NCBI GenBank assembly: GCA_947396885.1
Contig: OX377206.1
Span: 4,119,634-4,183,633, forward strand
DNA from: Heligmosomoides polygyrus polygyrus
Taxonomy: Eukaryota; Nematoda; Chromadorea; Rhabditida; Heligmosomidae
Direction of reading: 5' to 3'
DNA length: 64,000 bases
In this document: in pieces, positions 45,089-56,440 of the stretch
Layout: every line of letters begins with the position of its first letter
Numbering within the stretch: position 1 is the stretch's first letter
Position numbers and translations under genes: made by a program
Notes under the pieces: generated by a model
Seen by the model: only the letters and a program-made list of their open reading frames with translations
What the model was told of the DNA's origin: nothing
The model's database searches: none

Positions 45089-46054
45089 ATTTCTAGCAAG
45101 GAACTCACTATCACCCGTGAATGGGTGATAGTGACCATTCTCCTTAATATAACCATAATCACGGGTCAAAATTGACCGAAGAAGTTGTGGATGGCAAATA
45201 CTGACGCTAGAAATCATCCACATGACCAGGATTCCTGTATAAACTGTCGCTGATCGTCCTATTGAAACCACATTCATATAACATCTCCAAGAAACGATGA
45301 AATAAGGCAAAGGCGGCACGCATGCCCCTGTAGGAAGCGTTTCTAGCCGTCGGAAGCATCGGATCGCAACAACTCGTGCAATTTCGTCGCGCACTGTGCG
45401 CCACGCCAGGGGGGTTCGCGCGGCGTTGGAGTTATGTCTGCCCCCGCTCCCTTTACGACTGAAATTGATCCAACACCTGGCGTAGGAAGATATTTCATTT
45501 GCCTTTTAACATAGAATAACGTTGAAGAATATTCAAGAAATATATACAATCCATCTATCTCTCTCGTTCTGGGGATTACGCCCGATTGTCGACGTCGACC
45601 AATCCTGGAGTGTATTCTTGACATCTCTTCACGGAAAGTACTCATAAAAAAGCGAAATATTTGGGCGTTGGATAAGACGCGAAATTCTGTTTTTGGTCTG
45701 ACAGTTAGATATGACCGAGGACGAACTTGTAATGTTACAGACACGACGGATGAAGTAGAGACGCCTACATTTAGCTTGCGCTTCTTGAGAGGTCTGGAAG
45801 TGGTTTAAACTCAAATACAGCATTACGAGGCTTACACTGAGAACAAGGAATGAATAGGTCCTGACTGCTGTGCCTATTATGAGGTCTTAAACACACTACA
45901 TGCTCAAAATTAGATCATCTTAAGCACTCCGCTTCAAAATTTCTGCTACAATAGCTTTTCGAAAGCTTCTAGTGAAAGCCCATAGGGTATCCTTGTGATC
46001 TCAAATAGGGAATTGTTGCGTCTGCTACTCTAACCTTGGGGAGTATTAGCCTTT

Positions 46055-46352
46055 AGGGTTCCCTGCTTCTATAAACTTGCAGTTCTTCCTTCATTCCGCT
46101 TCTAAGTCTGGTTGCTGAACAGCAAAGAGAGTACTTGTTGGAAGCGGGTAGGTGCGTTTAATATAAATGTCTTGGTTTCGGTTTTATGCTCTCCTATACT
46201 GAGCAAGGGAAGAAACTACAGGACGGGGGAGTTTCGACACAGGTGTGGTACATATACCTGATGTCGCATTTCTGATGTCGTTTGTACTCATATGGACCCG
46301 CTTCACTAGATCATTAAGCAAGTTTCGATGCTTCAGTCAGGTCCGTTTCTTT
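46055..46352. repeat. 298-bp segment present only in copy 2
   Basis: Absent from copy 1, flanked by CTTT on both sides. No inverted ends are seen, so it may be a deletion in copy 1 at a CTTT microhomology. Part (GAGCAAGGGAAGAAACTACA and on) resembles the interior of the hAT-like MITE family. Confidence 0.6.
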
Positions 46353-46391
46353 GGCACACAACACATTCACGAGGCGTTGTTGACTTCTTAC

Positions 46392-46413
46392 CTCAAACCT
46401 GGGTAATTAAACC
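46392..46413 (-). ncRNA. SL1-like spliced-leader sequence with intact donor (copy 2)
   Basis: Counterpart of 19749-19770. All 22 SL-like bases and the following GTAAG are unchanged, although the flanks differ between copies. Confidence 0.45.
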
Positions 46414-46967
46414 CATAGTATAAATACGTCACATATATGTACTATATGATGAGAGCACCTTGAACACATCATAGGAGAAGTTAACATAGAAAATGAATGA
46501 AAAGTACAATGAGATAAGCACAGTGGGGGCTTTCCAGATGACTGTCTTTTATAATGAGTTTTTTGTTTGCCTAGCACAACAGTCTGATAACGCTCGAAGC
46601 TAAATTCTTTTGCAATATCCACGAATCGTCCTATGATCGCGAGAAAATCACGATAACCACAACCAATTTGGATTATGTGGGGTATTGCCCGCAGCTTTTT
46701 AGTATTGCGCAACCGTGTCCAGGTTTTACGTCATGCTTAAGTCTGCAGCGACTGGTGTTGAAGACAGAAACTGCTAGATGGATGTTTAGTTTCGATCAAA
46801 ATTCTTTCTCCAAGCAGACGCGAATCCGCACCCTCTGTCTTCCTGCAGCAATGCCACATCTTGCACCACCAGCGCTATTTGAATGCGCGGAACTCCCGCC
46901 TGGCGCGAGAGGTTTGATGAACATCCCTCTAACAACCTCTGCGGAAGATATCAGAATTGGAGCTATC

Positions 46968-47144
46968 TTCCTAGTCGGAAGGGGGCAACCATAAAGTGCC
47001 AATTGTGAACCCATCACAACCATAAACATACACTAAATTTTGAAGAAAATCCTTGAATCATGGGACAAGAGCTGAATCTCTCATAGAAACTCAAAGAAGG
47101 GAATGGAGACGTAAATCACTATATATCCCCTCCGATTAGGATAG
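46968..47144. repeat. GGGGGCA-ended dispersed repeat, member 2 (copy 2)
   Basis: Counterpart of 20314-20490, with small substitutions at the G-rich end. Confidence 0.6.
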
Positions 47145-47180
47145 ATCTCAGAAAAGCAAATTGGAAAAAAAACGACATAC

Positions 47181-47231
47181 CTTCGATGTTCGCTTTAATC
47201 CACGGAAAACCTCACTGACACCGACACATAC
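47181..47231 (-). pseudogene. Decayed paralog of exon 31272-31323
   Basis: Counterpart of 20526-20576. The same one-base loss is present, so the lesion predates the copy 1/2 split. Confidence 0.5.
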
Positions 47232-47570
47232 CTGAAGAATTTCTGTTCCATTATCATATTGTACGGTGTAAACTAATCTTCACCTTCTCTCTCTCCTCCG
47301 GCTCTCGGATCGAAGACCAGCTTGAAGTATATATTCTGATAGTTGTTAAATTGTTGAATAAATACTCTAGAGCTCGCGGTGAATAACAAACTGCTGCCAT
47401 TTACACGGTTGAGGCTCCAGTTAGATGCTGCAACGTTGAAAGTTTAGGCTTCAGCTCCATCGTTAACTCAAAAATATCGTTGGCTCTTCTACTTAACAAA
47501 AATTCTCTGCTAGACGGGGCTAAGAGTAGCTTCCAGATAAAGTAACGATGAAAGGATAAAGTGTACGCAT

Positions 47571-47818
47571 TAGACATTCGGTTCGCGGTATGCGCCACGT
47601 AGTCATTTCTACGGGGTTTCGTTGAGGCAATCTGGTTACGTATTTGGTCTATACAGTGACTTGTGGTGATGAGTCCTGGATCAGTCGGTGCCTTCTCGGA
47701 CAACTCCTGTACCAGTTCAATGACACCGGGGATGTGATGTCTGGTTCATTTGGGCAGAAAATTCGAGATGCATTCGAGAGTCGGGGCCTCCACCGGCTGC
47801 GCTACCATGTCCAAGTCC
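47571..47818 (-). pseudogene. Coding-like relic with one in-frame stop (copy 2)
   Basis: Counterpart of 20838-21085, almost identical (one K/N change seen). Confidence 0.25.
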
Positions 47819-48317
47819 ATGACCCTAGCTAGCCCTCGTTATAATATTGAGAAACGTCGCCAGACGGCTTCAGCCGAACAATTGGGTTAATCTGCCGTGG
47901 AAGATAACTGCCAGAACTGGCTGGAAGCAGCTTATGGGAGGAAGAAGATTTGAAGGCGACCACTAGGACGATTTTAATCTCAGTGTTTTGGGCTTTGTTT
48001 TCATATGGTAACACATGAGATAGGAATTCACAATGATTCCTTCATGACTATGCTCACTGCAACGATCTCAGTGTTCGATCATCAGACTATTCACCATCTC
48101 TGCGTTGCCCGCTCAAGAACAAAATTAAAATCGAGTAATCTTACCAAGGAAGCCCATGAACTTCCCCAAAAGATTCTCATTTTCGAACCACCCAGTGGAC
48201 CGTAGCAAAAAAAGAAACACCTCTGTGCTCCTCGTTTCATGCCCTACTACAACATTATATAATTCTCGTTGAGAACCTTTGAGGAAAGTTATGGACTTCA
48301 CTCCTTATTCAGTTCAT

Positions 48318-49297
48318 ATTATTTCGTCTTTCATTCTTTTTACACAAATAAGTTATTGTCACCGATGGATGTTTTGACAGCAATGTATTGTCCTTCTTGA
48401 GGGTTGAAAGAGTGCTGATAAACAAGGCGTTGTAGAGAAGTTGGCCATGATAAGCTATTCGTTTAGCAAACCTTGAAAGCGTGAGAGAAACATCCATGAC
48501 GTACAATTATGTCGAGGCTTCAAACTAGCCGAACAGGACATCAAACAAAATTTTGAGCCCTAGCGCGCGAAATTTGGATTCTTTCGAAACTGGCGGGACA
48601 AGTTGACGTGATAGCCTAAGTTCGCTATTGCACATCACAAAAATCTTCGGTTTGATCGGATGGGAATCAGACTTCGGGTTAAAGAGCCCAGAATTAATTA
48701 GTGTGACGATGATCAATAACAATTCTTGGCTTCTTCCAAAACTACGGGACTCTAAGTATATATGAAGGCTAAAAAGACTCCAATTATGACTGTTATCCTC
48801 ATTTTGAAACTTAACAGGGAGCCAGACAGCTTTAACAGATCAATTAGGATAAACAGCTGGGGTAGATGACTTCTAAAACTAGCTGGTGGTAGCTGTAGCC
48901 AAGTAAGCGGCATATGAGGCCCATCCTACTTGGGGGAGGAGGTCTTCGCTCTGTCTTGTCACTAGCCGATGTGAGAATAGTGGTTTGTGATCTCCCAGCT
49001 ACGTTAGGGATTGTACATGCTTTTCAAGCGATGCCCCCACTAGGATATACGCCCACACATAGCCATTCTGAAGGGCAAGGATTCTCAGTCCACGAGTTCA
49101 CGGAACACTGACCATGGCTAGTCGTTGAGGAATATGAAGTGATGACGGAAAATGCACGTCAGGCATGTCGTTCAGCAATGTAATACAATCATGCCGAGGC
49201 TTCAAATTAGCTGAACAGGACATCATGCAAAATTTTGGATTCTAGCGCGCGAAATTTGAATCGTTGCAAAACTGGCGGGAGAAGTTGACGTGACAAT
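48318..49297. repeat. Internal tandem modules, copy 2 part
   Basis: Counterpart of 21585-22600, with the second module cut at 49297 by the GC-rich insertion and resuming at 53620. A 16-bp difference and loss of the G run occur near 48940. Confidence 0.65.
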
Positions 49298-50100
49298 GGT
49301 CTGATTAATTCGCACTTAGGCGGACGCTCTGAGCCATCGCCCCAGCCACTGACGTGTGGACAGGGTGAGGCGATGACTCAAAGTGCTCGCCGTCTCACCT
49401 AGCGGAACACAACAGCATTTCTCAAAAATCGTGGTGAGAAAGAGTTTTCCATCTGTTTTATGTTTCGTAGAAGAGTATGCATGGCCCCTAAGCGCCTGTA
49501 AACAGTCCTGCCGGGTCCTTCACTCATTTTTGTTCTGTTCTCGACTGTACGCTATAGCTACCAGGATTTAGTACAAGTAGAATGGCATCATGATCGCTTT
49601 GCAATGGTTTATGAAACAAAAATCCTTAGTATAATGAAAAAGGAGAAGCTCCCTTATTGGAACATAGACAGTAGTTAGATAGACTTGAAGGCTACAGAGA
49701 AGGTCCTAGAGGGAGCCAGAGTCTTGGAGATCAACAAAATTTGTCACAATCCTTCAACGTCGAGAGGTGCGCCCTCGTTTTCAAAAGTTTAACCACCTAC
49801 GCTCACGACTTCATTGAATTTTTGGCCTTTCCATAAGGGTCGAACTAAAACTACGATTCGCTTTTTGGCTGGTACGCTTAGAAGTTGGATCTTCCCGAAG
49901 TGGAAGGAAATGTAAAAATGCTGAGGAAAAATCCGTACCTCAGAGTACAGATGCATTGGGGGTCAGATAAAGATGAGCCTGATTGCGAGTCCTATTGCAC
50001 CCGAGACCGAATGTGTTGTCTGCCAAATATGTGACTACCTATGGTTCTCTTCAAGGCGCCCAGCGCGCCATTGGTCAGCGCGATGACTCAGAGCGTCCGC

Positions 50101-50482
50101 CTAAGGCCAATGTTATACTTCGGCGACGCGTCGGCCGACGTCGGCGACGCTGTGCTTTGCGGGCAGCTACGCACTGCGTGGCAGCCCGCCCAACACAGCG
50201 TCGCCGAGAGCTCCGCAGGGGGGTGTTATACTTCCGCCGCCGACGTCGGTGGCGACGTCGTCCGTGGGTCGGTCGCCGCGCTGTGCACGGCGACGGGCCG
50301 TCGCCGGCCTCATTCAAGGCTGGGAAAAAATGCGCTCAGAGGGAGTATTTTGTTTGTGGGTGGGTTCTTCGTTCCCGGCACTGTCAACATCCTCGGCGGA
50401 CCTCGAATTACGAAATCGAAAGTGCAAAAACGCCCATCTTGCGGGCACAAATGGTGCCTTTTTTACTCTTCATGTCCATTTA
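50101..50482. repeat. Direct repeat 'a' inside the MULE-like insertion
   Basis: Starts CTAAGGCCAATGTTATACTT and ends CATGTCCATTTA. Identical to 52069-52522 except for lacking 12- and 60-bp blocks of the GTCGGCGGCGAC-type tandem repeat. Confidence 0.9.
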
Positions 50483-50949
50483 AAGTTAGTCACATGAGGA
50501 CTTCACAGAATTCTTGTGGTTTTTAATATGTAGCAGTTCTATTCCAACGAAAAATGTTTTCTTTAAGGCTTGCAGAGAAATATGTAAAAAGTTACTTTGG
50601 TGTGTTCTTTAACAAACAACGAAATTGAGGCAGATAACAGAGTTTCAACAGAAAAAATGCATAAAAATATACGTATCTCTACCTGATAGACGGAAGTGAG
50701 TGTTTTTTTTATACTGCCTAATTCTAGTAATACTGGGTGTCTCAAGAAATGAATGCACTGTTAGAAAGGTGATAACTTTGGTCACAAAAAGGTACTGAAG
50801 AAGTTAAATGCTCATATAAAATCTTAAGCAAATAGGAATTTTTTGACGTATGAACGTATAGATTGCGCCATGCACACGTCTGTTTTTATCTGCTTTTTTG
50901 ATGTTTAGAACTTGACAACGACGTGAAAGACACGTAGCATGCGAGTTTA

Positions 50950-51159
50950 GTGATTACAGAATTTAAATGTGGGCATAAGACCTATTTTCCGAAACGGATT
51001 CTGGGGACTGATGAAGCAACATTAAAGCTGAATGGAGAGGTTAATCAGCATAACTGCAGCTACTGGGCGGCGGAAAAGGCTATTGGCCAATGGCGTATAC
51101 CCCGCGGCATATCGCGGGCAGTGACTTCAGGGTATCGTGGGTCAGATAGCCTGCTATAG
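50950..51159 (+). pseudogene. DDE transposase fragment (Tc1/mariner-IS630 type)
   Basis: The frame contains DEATLKLNGEVNQHNCSYW, matching the conserved DEA-F-LNG-VNR-NCRYW block of this transposase group, including the Asp of the DDE triad. Upstream, TACTGGGTGTCTCAAGAAAT (50731) looks like that group's terminal repeat. No right end is found, so it is a truncated relic. Confidence 0.55.
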
Positions 51160-51260
51160 GCAAATTATAGCAGCTATGCCAGGGGGCGTAGCCCTGCTCA
51201 TGGCGGACATAAACATCATAAACGTCAGATTCATCAACAGTTTACCTGCCAACAGTTTTC

Positions 51261-51639
51261 GGCGCAAATAGGGTCCGAGGGGTCATCGCTGCATGGCGCG
51301 GCGGGCCGGCGTGGCGAGTAAGCTACATACAGTGAATGTAAATGCAGTCTTACCTCTTCGTTTCGATTATAGATCCGAGTCTCATGTGCTTCCTAATTCG
51401 ACAGGGGAGGGAACTCCAGGACGTAGGCAATTATAACACGGGCGAGTCACTCGAGCCGCACCCTGGAGTCCCTTCCCCTGCCTAAATCTGTGCTCTCCTT
51501 CGCCTCATCGGAGGAGAGTACAGATCACAGCTACAGCATTATTTGTTTGTTTTCTTTACTAGCAGTGTGCCTTGTCTCCTTTTCTTGGTGTTGGTAACAC
51601 TTTTTATAAGGTGACTCTCCCCCCGACCCTATTTCCGCC
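51261..51639. mobile_element. hAT-like MITE inside the MULE-like insertion
   Basis: Ends GGCGCAAATAGGGTCCG and CCGACCCTATTTCCGCC. Flanks CAGTTTTC (51253-51260) and CAGATTTC (51640-51647) are a decayed 8-bp duplication. The interior matches the reverse complement of 8759-9062 (for example CAGTGAATGTAAATGCAG, GACGTAGGCAATT). Confidence 0.75.
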
Positions 51640-51855
51640 CAGATTTCTGCTCCTTTTTGAAAAATACCGCCAAACCCCCGTGATATGAGATTCATCAGCA
51701 TCAGGTTTGGCGGTACTTTTCACCGTTACCGGCCGGTAAGCGGCTGATGAATCTGGCCCTGGAGTCGTAGCATCCCTGGTAGTGGGGTAGTGGTCAAGGT
51801 AGGGCGGTAGACGCTCCGATGCTAAAAATGCGCTCCGATGCTCTCCTGTCAACGA

Positions 51856-52068
51856 CGTCCCCGACGCCGCCACAGAATCTGTTGACGACGTCGCCGACGT
51901 CGACCACGCGTCTGTGGCGACGTCGGCGGCGTCTGTGGCGACGTCGACCACGCGTCTGTGGCGACGTCGGCGACGTCGCTGGTGACGTCAGCGTCGGCCT
52001 ACGTCGGTGACGGGCCGTCGCTGACGTGTCGCAGCGTCGGCGACGCGTCGCCGAAGTATAACATAGGC
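51856..52068. repeat. GC-rich GACGTC array 'c'
   Basis: Dense GACGTCGGCG/GACGTCGACC repeats ending GAAGTATAACATAGGCCT, directly abutting the inverted start of repeat 'b'. Nearly the same sequence forms the right end of the insertion (53457-53604). Includes one perfect TGACGTCA. Confidence 0.85.
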
Positions 52069-52522
52069 CTAAGGCCAATGTTATACTTCGGCGACGCGTC
52101 GGCCGACGTCGGCGACGCTGTGCTTTGCGGGCAGCTACGCACTGCGTGGCAGCCCGCCCAACACAGCGTCGCCGACGACGTCGCCGAGAGCTCCGCAGGG
52201 GGGTGTTATACTTCCGCCGCCGACGTCGGTGGCGACGTCGCCACCGACGTCGCCACAGACGTCGGCGGCGACGTCGGCGGCGACGTCGGTGGCGACGTCG
52301 TCCGTGGGTCGGTCGCCGCGCTGTGCACGGCGACGGGCCGTCGCCGGCCTCATTCAAGGCTGGGAAAAAATGCGCTCAGAGGGAGTATTTTGTTTGTGGG
52401 TGGGTTCTTCGTTCCCGGCACTGTCAACATCCTCGGCGGACCTCGAATTACGAAATCGAAAGTGCAAAAACGCCCATCTTGCGGGCACAAATGGTGCCTT
52501 TTTTACTCTTCATGTCCATTTA
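52069..52522. repeat. Direct repeat 'b' with 12-bp tandem array
   Basis: Same as 50101-50482 plus 72 bp. At about 52227-52300 a 12-bp unit (GTCGGCGGCGAC with variants) is repeated about six times. Long Arg-rich or Asp/Val-rich frames on both strands here are products of this periodicity, not genes. Confidence 0.9.
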
Positions 52523-52780
52523 GTCAGATGGCGTTCGCAGGACTGTTCGCCCTGTGAACTTGATACCAGAGCGTGAACGGTTTGTGGGTCACAGGTGGCT
52601 CACGTTTTGCCCAAAGGTGGACCGAGACTTGGCCTGCTTCGGAGCAAACTAGCTTGTACTACTTCTGTGAACGATCATGTTGAAAAAAAAGTGTTCCTAC
52701 TAAAAAAAGCTACTAAATGTCAGCATTCATCATTCCGTTGCATTCCCAACTGGTCCTCTGAGGCAAGCGCTTTGCACAAG

Positions 52781-52911
52781 GTTGTGCTGGTGGTTCTCCG
52801 ACAGCGACTGGCTCAACTACCCAGTCCTGAAATATGGATTCACATATTTAAATCTTTGAACCTTTATCTTCTCTTACCTCACATCCTATCTGCGATTGGG
52901 GTGAGAATTTT
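52781..52911 (+). other. Possible captured host exon fragment, F-box-like
   Basis: The plus frame VVLRQRLAQLPSPEIWIHIF followed by KSLNLYLLLPHIL resembles the start of an F-box (L-P-x-E-I-x-x-x-I-F-x-x-L). It lies in unique sequence (52523-53456) within the MULE-like insertion. The similarity is from pattern memory only. Confidence 0.2.
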
Positions 52912-53456
52912 TTTTTGGTAATCTCTCCTTTGGAGGGAGCACATTAAATAGTCCTAACCAGTGGAGAGAATGGCCCCTAGCAGACGTACTCCGTCCCACC
53001 TGCCGCAGAAATGCGGATGAAGGTGTCCCACATGTATGTCAAAAGGGAAGCAGAGCGCGCCCTCCTCACTGATCAGATAGCTCTCCTCCGCACACACAAT
53101 TCTCTCTAACCATGTCAGAGAGCAAGACACCCTCACTCATTGTCATGGTTTCTTGAAAACGTTCCATTTTCCAGGTATGAGATGCAGCCTGGCGTATTGC
53201 AGTGATTCTCGAGAAGAGTGGGTTGTGTTTCGCAACACTGGCCGTGCAACATTACTCCGCCCGATTTCGTAACTCACAAGGGCAATGTATGGACTATTGC
53301 AGGCACAGTCACATGTCCAGCCGCCGTTCTTGTAGCGGTCTATTCCCAGACTTAATACCTTGCTCGCTTTAGAGGGGTTGGCTTTACTTCCTCGTTCATT
53401 TAGGTGGAGTAAGAAAATAAGCCCAACGCGTTCGGTCTTCCGAATGGCATCTCAGC

Positions 53457-53604
53457 CACGCGTCTGTGGCGACGTCGGCGGCGTCTGTGGCGACGTCGGC
53501 GACGTCGCTGGTGACGTCAGCGTCGGCCGACGTCGGTGACGGGCCGTCGCTGACGTGTCGCAGCGTCGGCGACGCGTCGCCGAAGTATAACATAGGCCTA
53601 AGTG
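53457..53604. repeat. GC-rich GACGTC array 'd' at the insertion's right end
   Basis: Matches 51910-52068 with one internal deletion, and ends GAAGTATAACATAGGCCTAA before the terminal repeat. Confidence 0.85.
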
Positions 53605-53619
53605 CGAATCAATCGCACC

Positions 53620-54295
53620 ACGTGACAATTCTTGCTCATTACTGTGCTTCACAAATGTCCTCGGTTGGTCCGGCGCAGAATAAGGTTTCGGGTGATAGAG
53701 GCTAGAGCAAACTAGTGTGATGATGAACAATGAAATTTGTAGGCTGTTTTGAATACCATGGGATACCGTCTATATGGAGGCATAAAAGAAGACCCTGCTT
53801 TATGGCTACTCTTATGATGCAGGTACTTGACAGACAACCAGACGGCTTCAATTGAACAACTATGTTAATTAGTTGGAGCAGATGACTGAACAAACTAGCT
53901 GGAAGTAGCTGTGGCCAAGTAAATGACAAAGTGGACATATCCTAGTTGGGGGGGGGGGGAAGATTTCGCTGTATCTACTCGCTAGTCTATGAGAAGCAAT
54001 CCTTTGTAGTTTTCTGCTCGCTCAGCTCGCTATTTTGAACGTGCCTTTCTTGTTGTGCTCCCCGTCCCCTTCCCTTCACAGCATAGTCGCCTACATATCC
54101 CTCTTCCTAACGGCAAATCTCTCTGGAACTCCATAGGTTTTATACTGGACACTCGGGCAGGTGAATTTAAAAACTTCAGAGAAAGTTATACTAAAATTTC
54201 CTCGAACAGAAACTTATTCTAACCCAACTTGAGAGTCTAAGTTTGTAACCGGTAAGAAGCTCGTTATGATTTGGAAGACATTCCCTTAATTTCAG
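53620..54295. repeat. Internal tandem module resumed after the insertion
   Basis: Matches 22606-23283 of copy 1 with about 3 percent differences, including the ACCAGACGGCTTCAATTGAA motif and the G run near 53948. Confidence 0.65.
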
Positions 54296-54412
54296 AAGCA
54301 TGTCCAACTTGACGAGGAAATGGTATATATTGGTATTCGTTCCATATATCTCGCTCGGCATGTCATTCAGCTACACATTCTCGATACGGTCAGGATGGAC
54401 CAAGATTGTTAG
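54296..54412 (+). CDS. Candidate terminal exon, unknown product (copy 2)
   Basis: Counterpart of 23284-23400. Acceptor, length and stop position are kept (TAG instead of TAA); the frame starts KHVQLDEEMVYIGIRS. Confidence 0.35.
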   Translation, partial: KHVQLDEEMVYIGIRSIYLARHVIQLHILDTVRMDQDC

Positions 54413-54637
54413 GAAGTCGGGGACGTTCACAGCTCTGTTCCCTCTGTCATCATGTCGTGCAACACTACAGGACACTAACGCGTTCCTTTAAGACAAACTC
54501 GGTGCAATCCCACTTGGGGGGGGGGGGGGGCAGTTCATTATGAATTGTTGGTAGCTACGCATCAATATGTACAAGATGCAATGCAACATACGAATGCCTT
54601 AATTTACCTGATCCCTTCCCTTGGAAATGTCCGAGCG

Positions 54638-54640
54638 TTA
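54638..54640. other. Empty TTA site of the copy 1 MITE
   Basis: Reads GAGCGTTACGCTGAAAC without the 111-bp element. Confidence 0.88.
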
Positions 54641-55265
54641 CGCTGAAACATAAAAAACGCTTTATTATGGGATTACTAGGGAGGGGGGGGGTGCACTGTG
54701 CGCGGCAGCACGGTTGTGATCCAAAACTCTTGGAAGGAAATCGCAAACCACTAATTGATTAAGGTAATAACGTTGCTTTAACGTGTTTTCGTAGTTTTGT
54801 AGTATTCTAATTGTCCCAGGTTTCTGTTCAATTTACTGTGTCTTCATTACTCCCTCCCCCCGACTAGGAAAGCAATTTAGAAAACTGATTTTGGTATTGG
54901 AAGGAGAGCAATTGATAATGTAAGCATATATTTATATGTTGTGATGCATGTTGCAGTTCTTCAGAAGTTGAAATGGACTGCCCCTCCCCGATTGGGATTG
55001 CACCACAAACTCTTATGACGACATAAATAAATAACACAGTGGTGAATATAAAAGGTCACCTTTAGTTCATCCGCCTGTTAGGCGCTCCCTCATTGAGAGC
55101 CCTGTTTGTGTAGTGATGGACAAAAATGAGCATGACGGTCGAGACAGAAGTACGTACCTTCAAGAACACACCATCTTCTTGGGATGTTAGCAGATAGCAT
55201 GGCAAGACTTGTTCTACTCAAGTGTGAATAAAAGGAGATCCAAGAAATGCACCTATAACTCACAG

Positions 55266-55387
55266 CTACTGCTTCGACCAATTAATCCTTACGATGTTCA
55301 AAAGATGCATGTAGCTTGTGCCACGATTGGTGTATATCCTATTTCGAAGAAGATATCTGGCCTTCCGTTCGTAAAGTCAAATATCAG
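55266..55387 (+). pseudogene. Candidate exon interrupted by LINE (copy 2)
   Basis: Same frame as 24379-24546 up to PFVKSN, then the LINE begins and a TAA follows after two residues. The remainder of the exon (SDTDEGRNIEL, stop) resumes at 59345-59390. Confidence 0.4.
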
Positions 55388-55667
55388 TAAATAATATCAG
55401 TGCATATCTGTCTGTCAAGCCTGTCGCGCGGTCCGTCTGTTCACCGCTCTCTTCCGTGTCCTGTATTCGCTGTCAAGACAGAGTCTACCTTCACATCCGT
55501 TGGTTCTTTGGTTGATCGGACAGCTTAGAACCTTGTGGCGGGTTCAGATTAAACTCCAATTTCAACAAAGCCACCACGAAAGGTAAATCTGGTCGACGTG
55601 TCTGGTGCCAGTTCTAGTCGATTTGCTGCTAATCGATCGTTGTTTTCTCGCTCGCTGACCTCCCACG

Positions 55668-56393
55668 ATGGCGCCCTCAAGGACTATTGTGCAGAAGACC
55701 GGTGACGAAAGCGAGGCGGGACTCGGTTCAAACGAAGTCGCAGCAGCATTGGAACAATTGCACGCAGATAAGAAGACACCGTTGTTTTTAAAGACGCTTA
55801 TAAGCCATATGTTCAGCGTCCAGAAGCAGCTCTGCTCGGTTCTTGCGAAAAACCAAGAGTTGCAGGAGCAGATCTCTTGCTTGCGAGAGGAAAATATGGC
55901 CCTAAAAAGCGCGTTGGCTGAAGCAGGAAAAAGTGAATCATCTCGATCGTTTCCTGAAGCCACGGCTAATGTGGTGTCCCTAGTCGAGGAGAAAGAAAGG
56001 CAACGATCAGTGGTTATTTCTGGTATTCCAGAATCAAAGGACCCAAAGTCTACTGAAAGGGCTCTGCATGATCTCGACTTTGTTAAGAGCATTCTCAACC
56101 ATCTCGAGAATGAATGTATCCCCCAAATAACGTATAGACTTGGCAAACCTCAAGCTGATCGTCCCCGTCTTGTAAAGGTTCTGCTACCTAACACGTTCTA
56201 TAAATCTCTGATCCTTAGGAGGGCTCCGCGATTGCGTTCTTTTTCCTCCAAGGGCGTATATATACGGCCCTCACTTACGAAGGAGGAGAGAGAGCGCAAT
56301 CGAGAAGCTTGGTTAGCGCGCCGTGTCTCTCACAACGTGTCAGCTGTTGACTCCCAAAGGACTCAACTCAATGTGTCTTCGGTAAACTCATAA
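55668..56393 (+). CDS. LINE ORF1 protein, 241 aa
   Basis: Starts MAPSRTIVQKTGDESE. Residues about 45-90 (QKQLCSVLAKNQELQEQI and on) look like a coiled coil for self-association. Residues about 118-220 (RSVVISGIPESKD, YRLGKPQADRPRLVKVLL, IRPSLTKEERERNREAW) form an RRM-like/RNA-binding ORF1 domain as in nematode CR1 and L1 proteins. It acts as the nucleic-acid chaperone of the retrotransposon particle. It is intact and ends just before the ORF2 frame. The long minus frame here is a shadow. Confidence 0.8.
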   Translation: MAPSRTIVQKTGDESEAGLGSNEVAAALEQLHADKKTPLFLKTLISHMFSVQKQLCSVLAKNQELQEQISCLREENMALKSALAEAGKSESSRSFPEATANVVSLVEEKERQRSVVISGIPESKDPKSTERALHDLDFVKSILNHLENECIPQITYRLGKPQADRPRLVKVLLPNTFYKSLILRRAPRLRSFSSKGVYIRPSLTKEERERNREAWLARRVSHNVSAVDSQRTQLNVSSVNS

Positions 56394-56440
56394 AACCTCC
56401 CCGGACACCTGTCAATAATCTTAAATGCCTTTATTGCAAT

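Larger units (their letters stand above)
49298..53619. mobile_element. Mutator-like (MULE) composite insertion, 4322 bp, copy 2 only
   Basis: Left end GGTCTGATTAATTCGCACTT and right end, read inward, GGTGCGATTGATTCGCACTT are imperfect inverted repeats. ACGTGACAAT is duplicated at 49288-49297 and 53620-53629, while copy 1 has one related site (near 22604). A 10-bp duplication fits Mutator-like elements. Inside are a second inverted copy of the left end (50080-50106), two GC-rich direct repeats, a hAT-like MITE, a transposase fragment and a possible captured host fragment. No Mutator transposase is seen, so it is non-autonomous. Confidence 0.75.

Noticed and set aside
49983..50526. Two overlapping plus-strand frames of more than 160 codons
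   Set aside because: Same repeat-driven open frames in the shorter direct repeat 'a'; no coding signal.
51794..52557. Long frames on both strands (up to about 199 codons), Arg-rich or Asp/Val/Gly-rich
   Set aside because: They are produced by the GACGTC-type 12-bp GC repeat, overlap each other in several frames, and have no domain.
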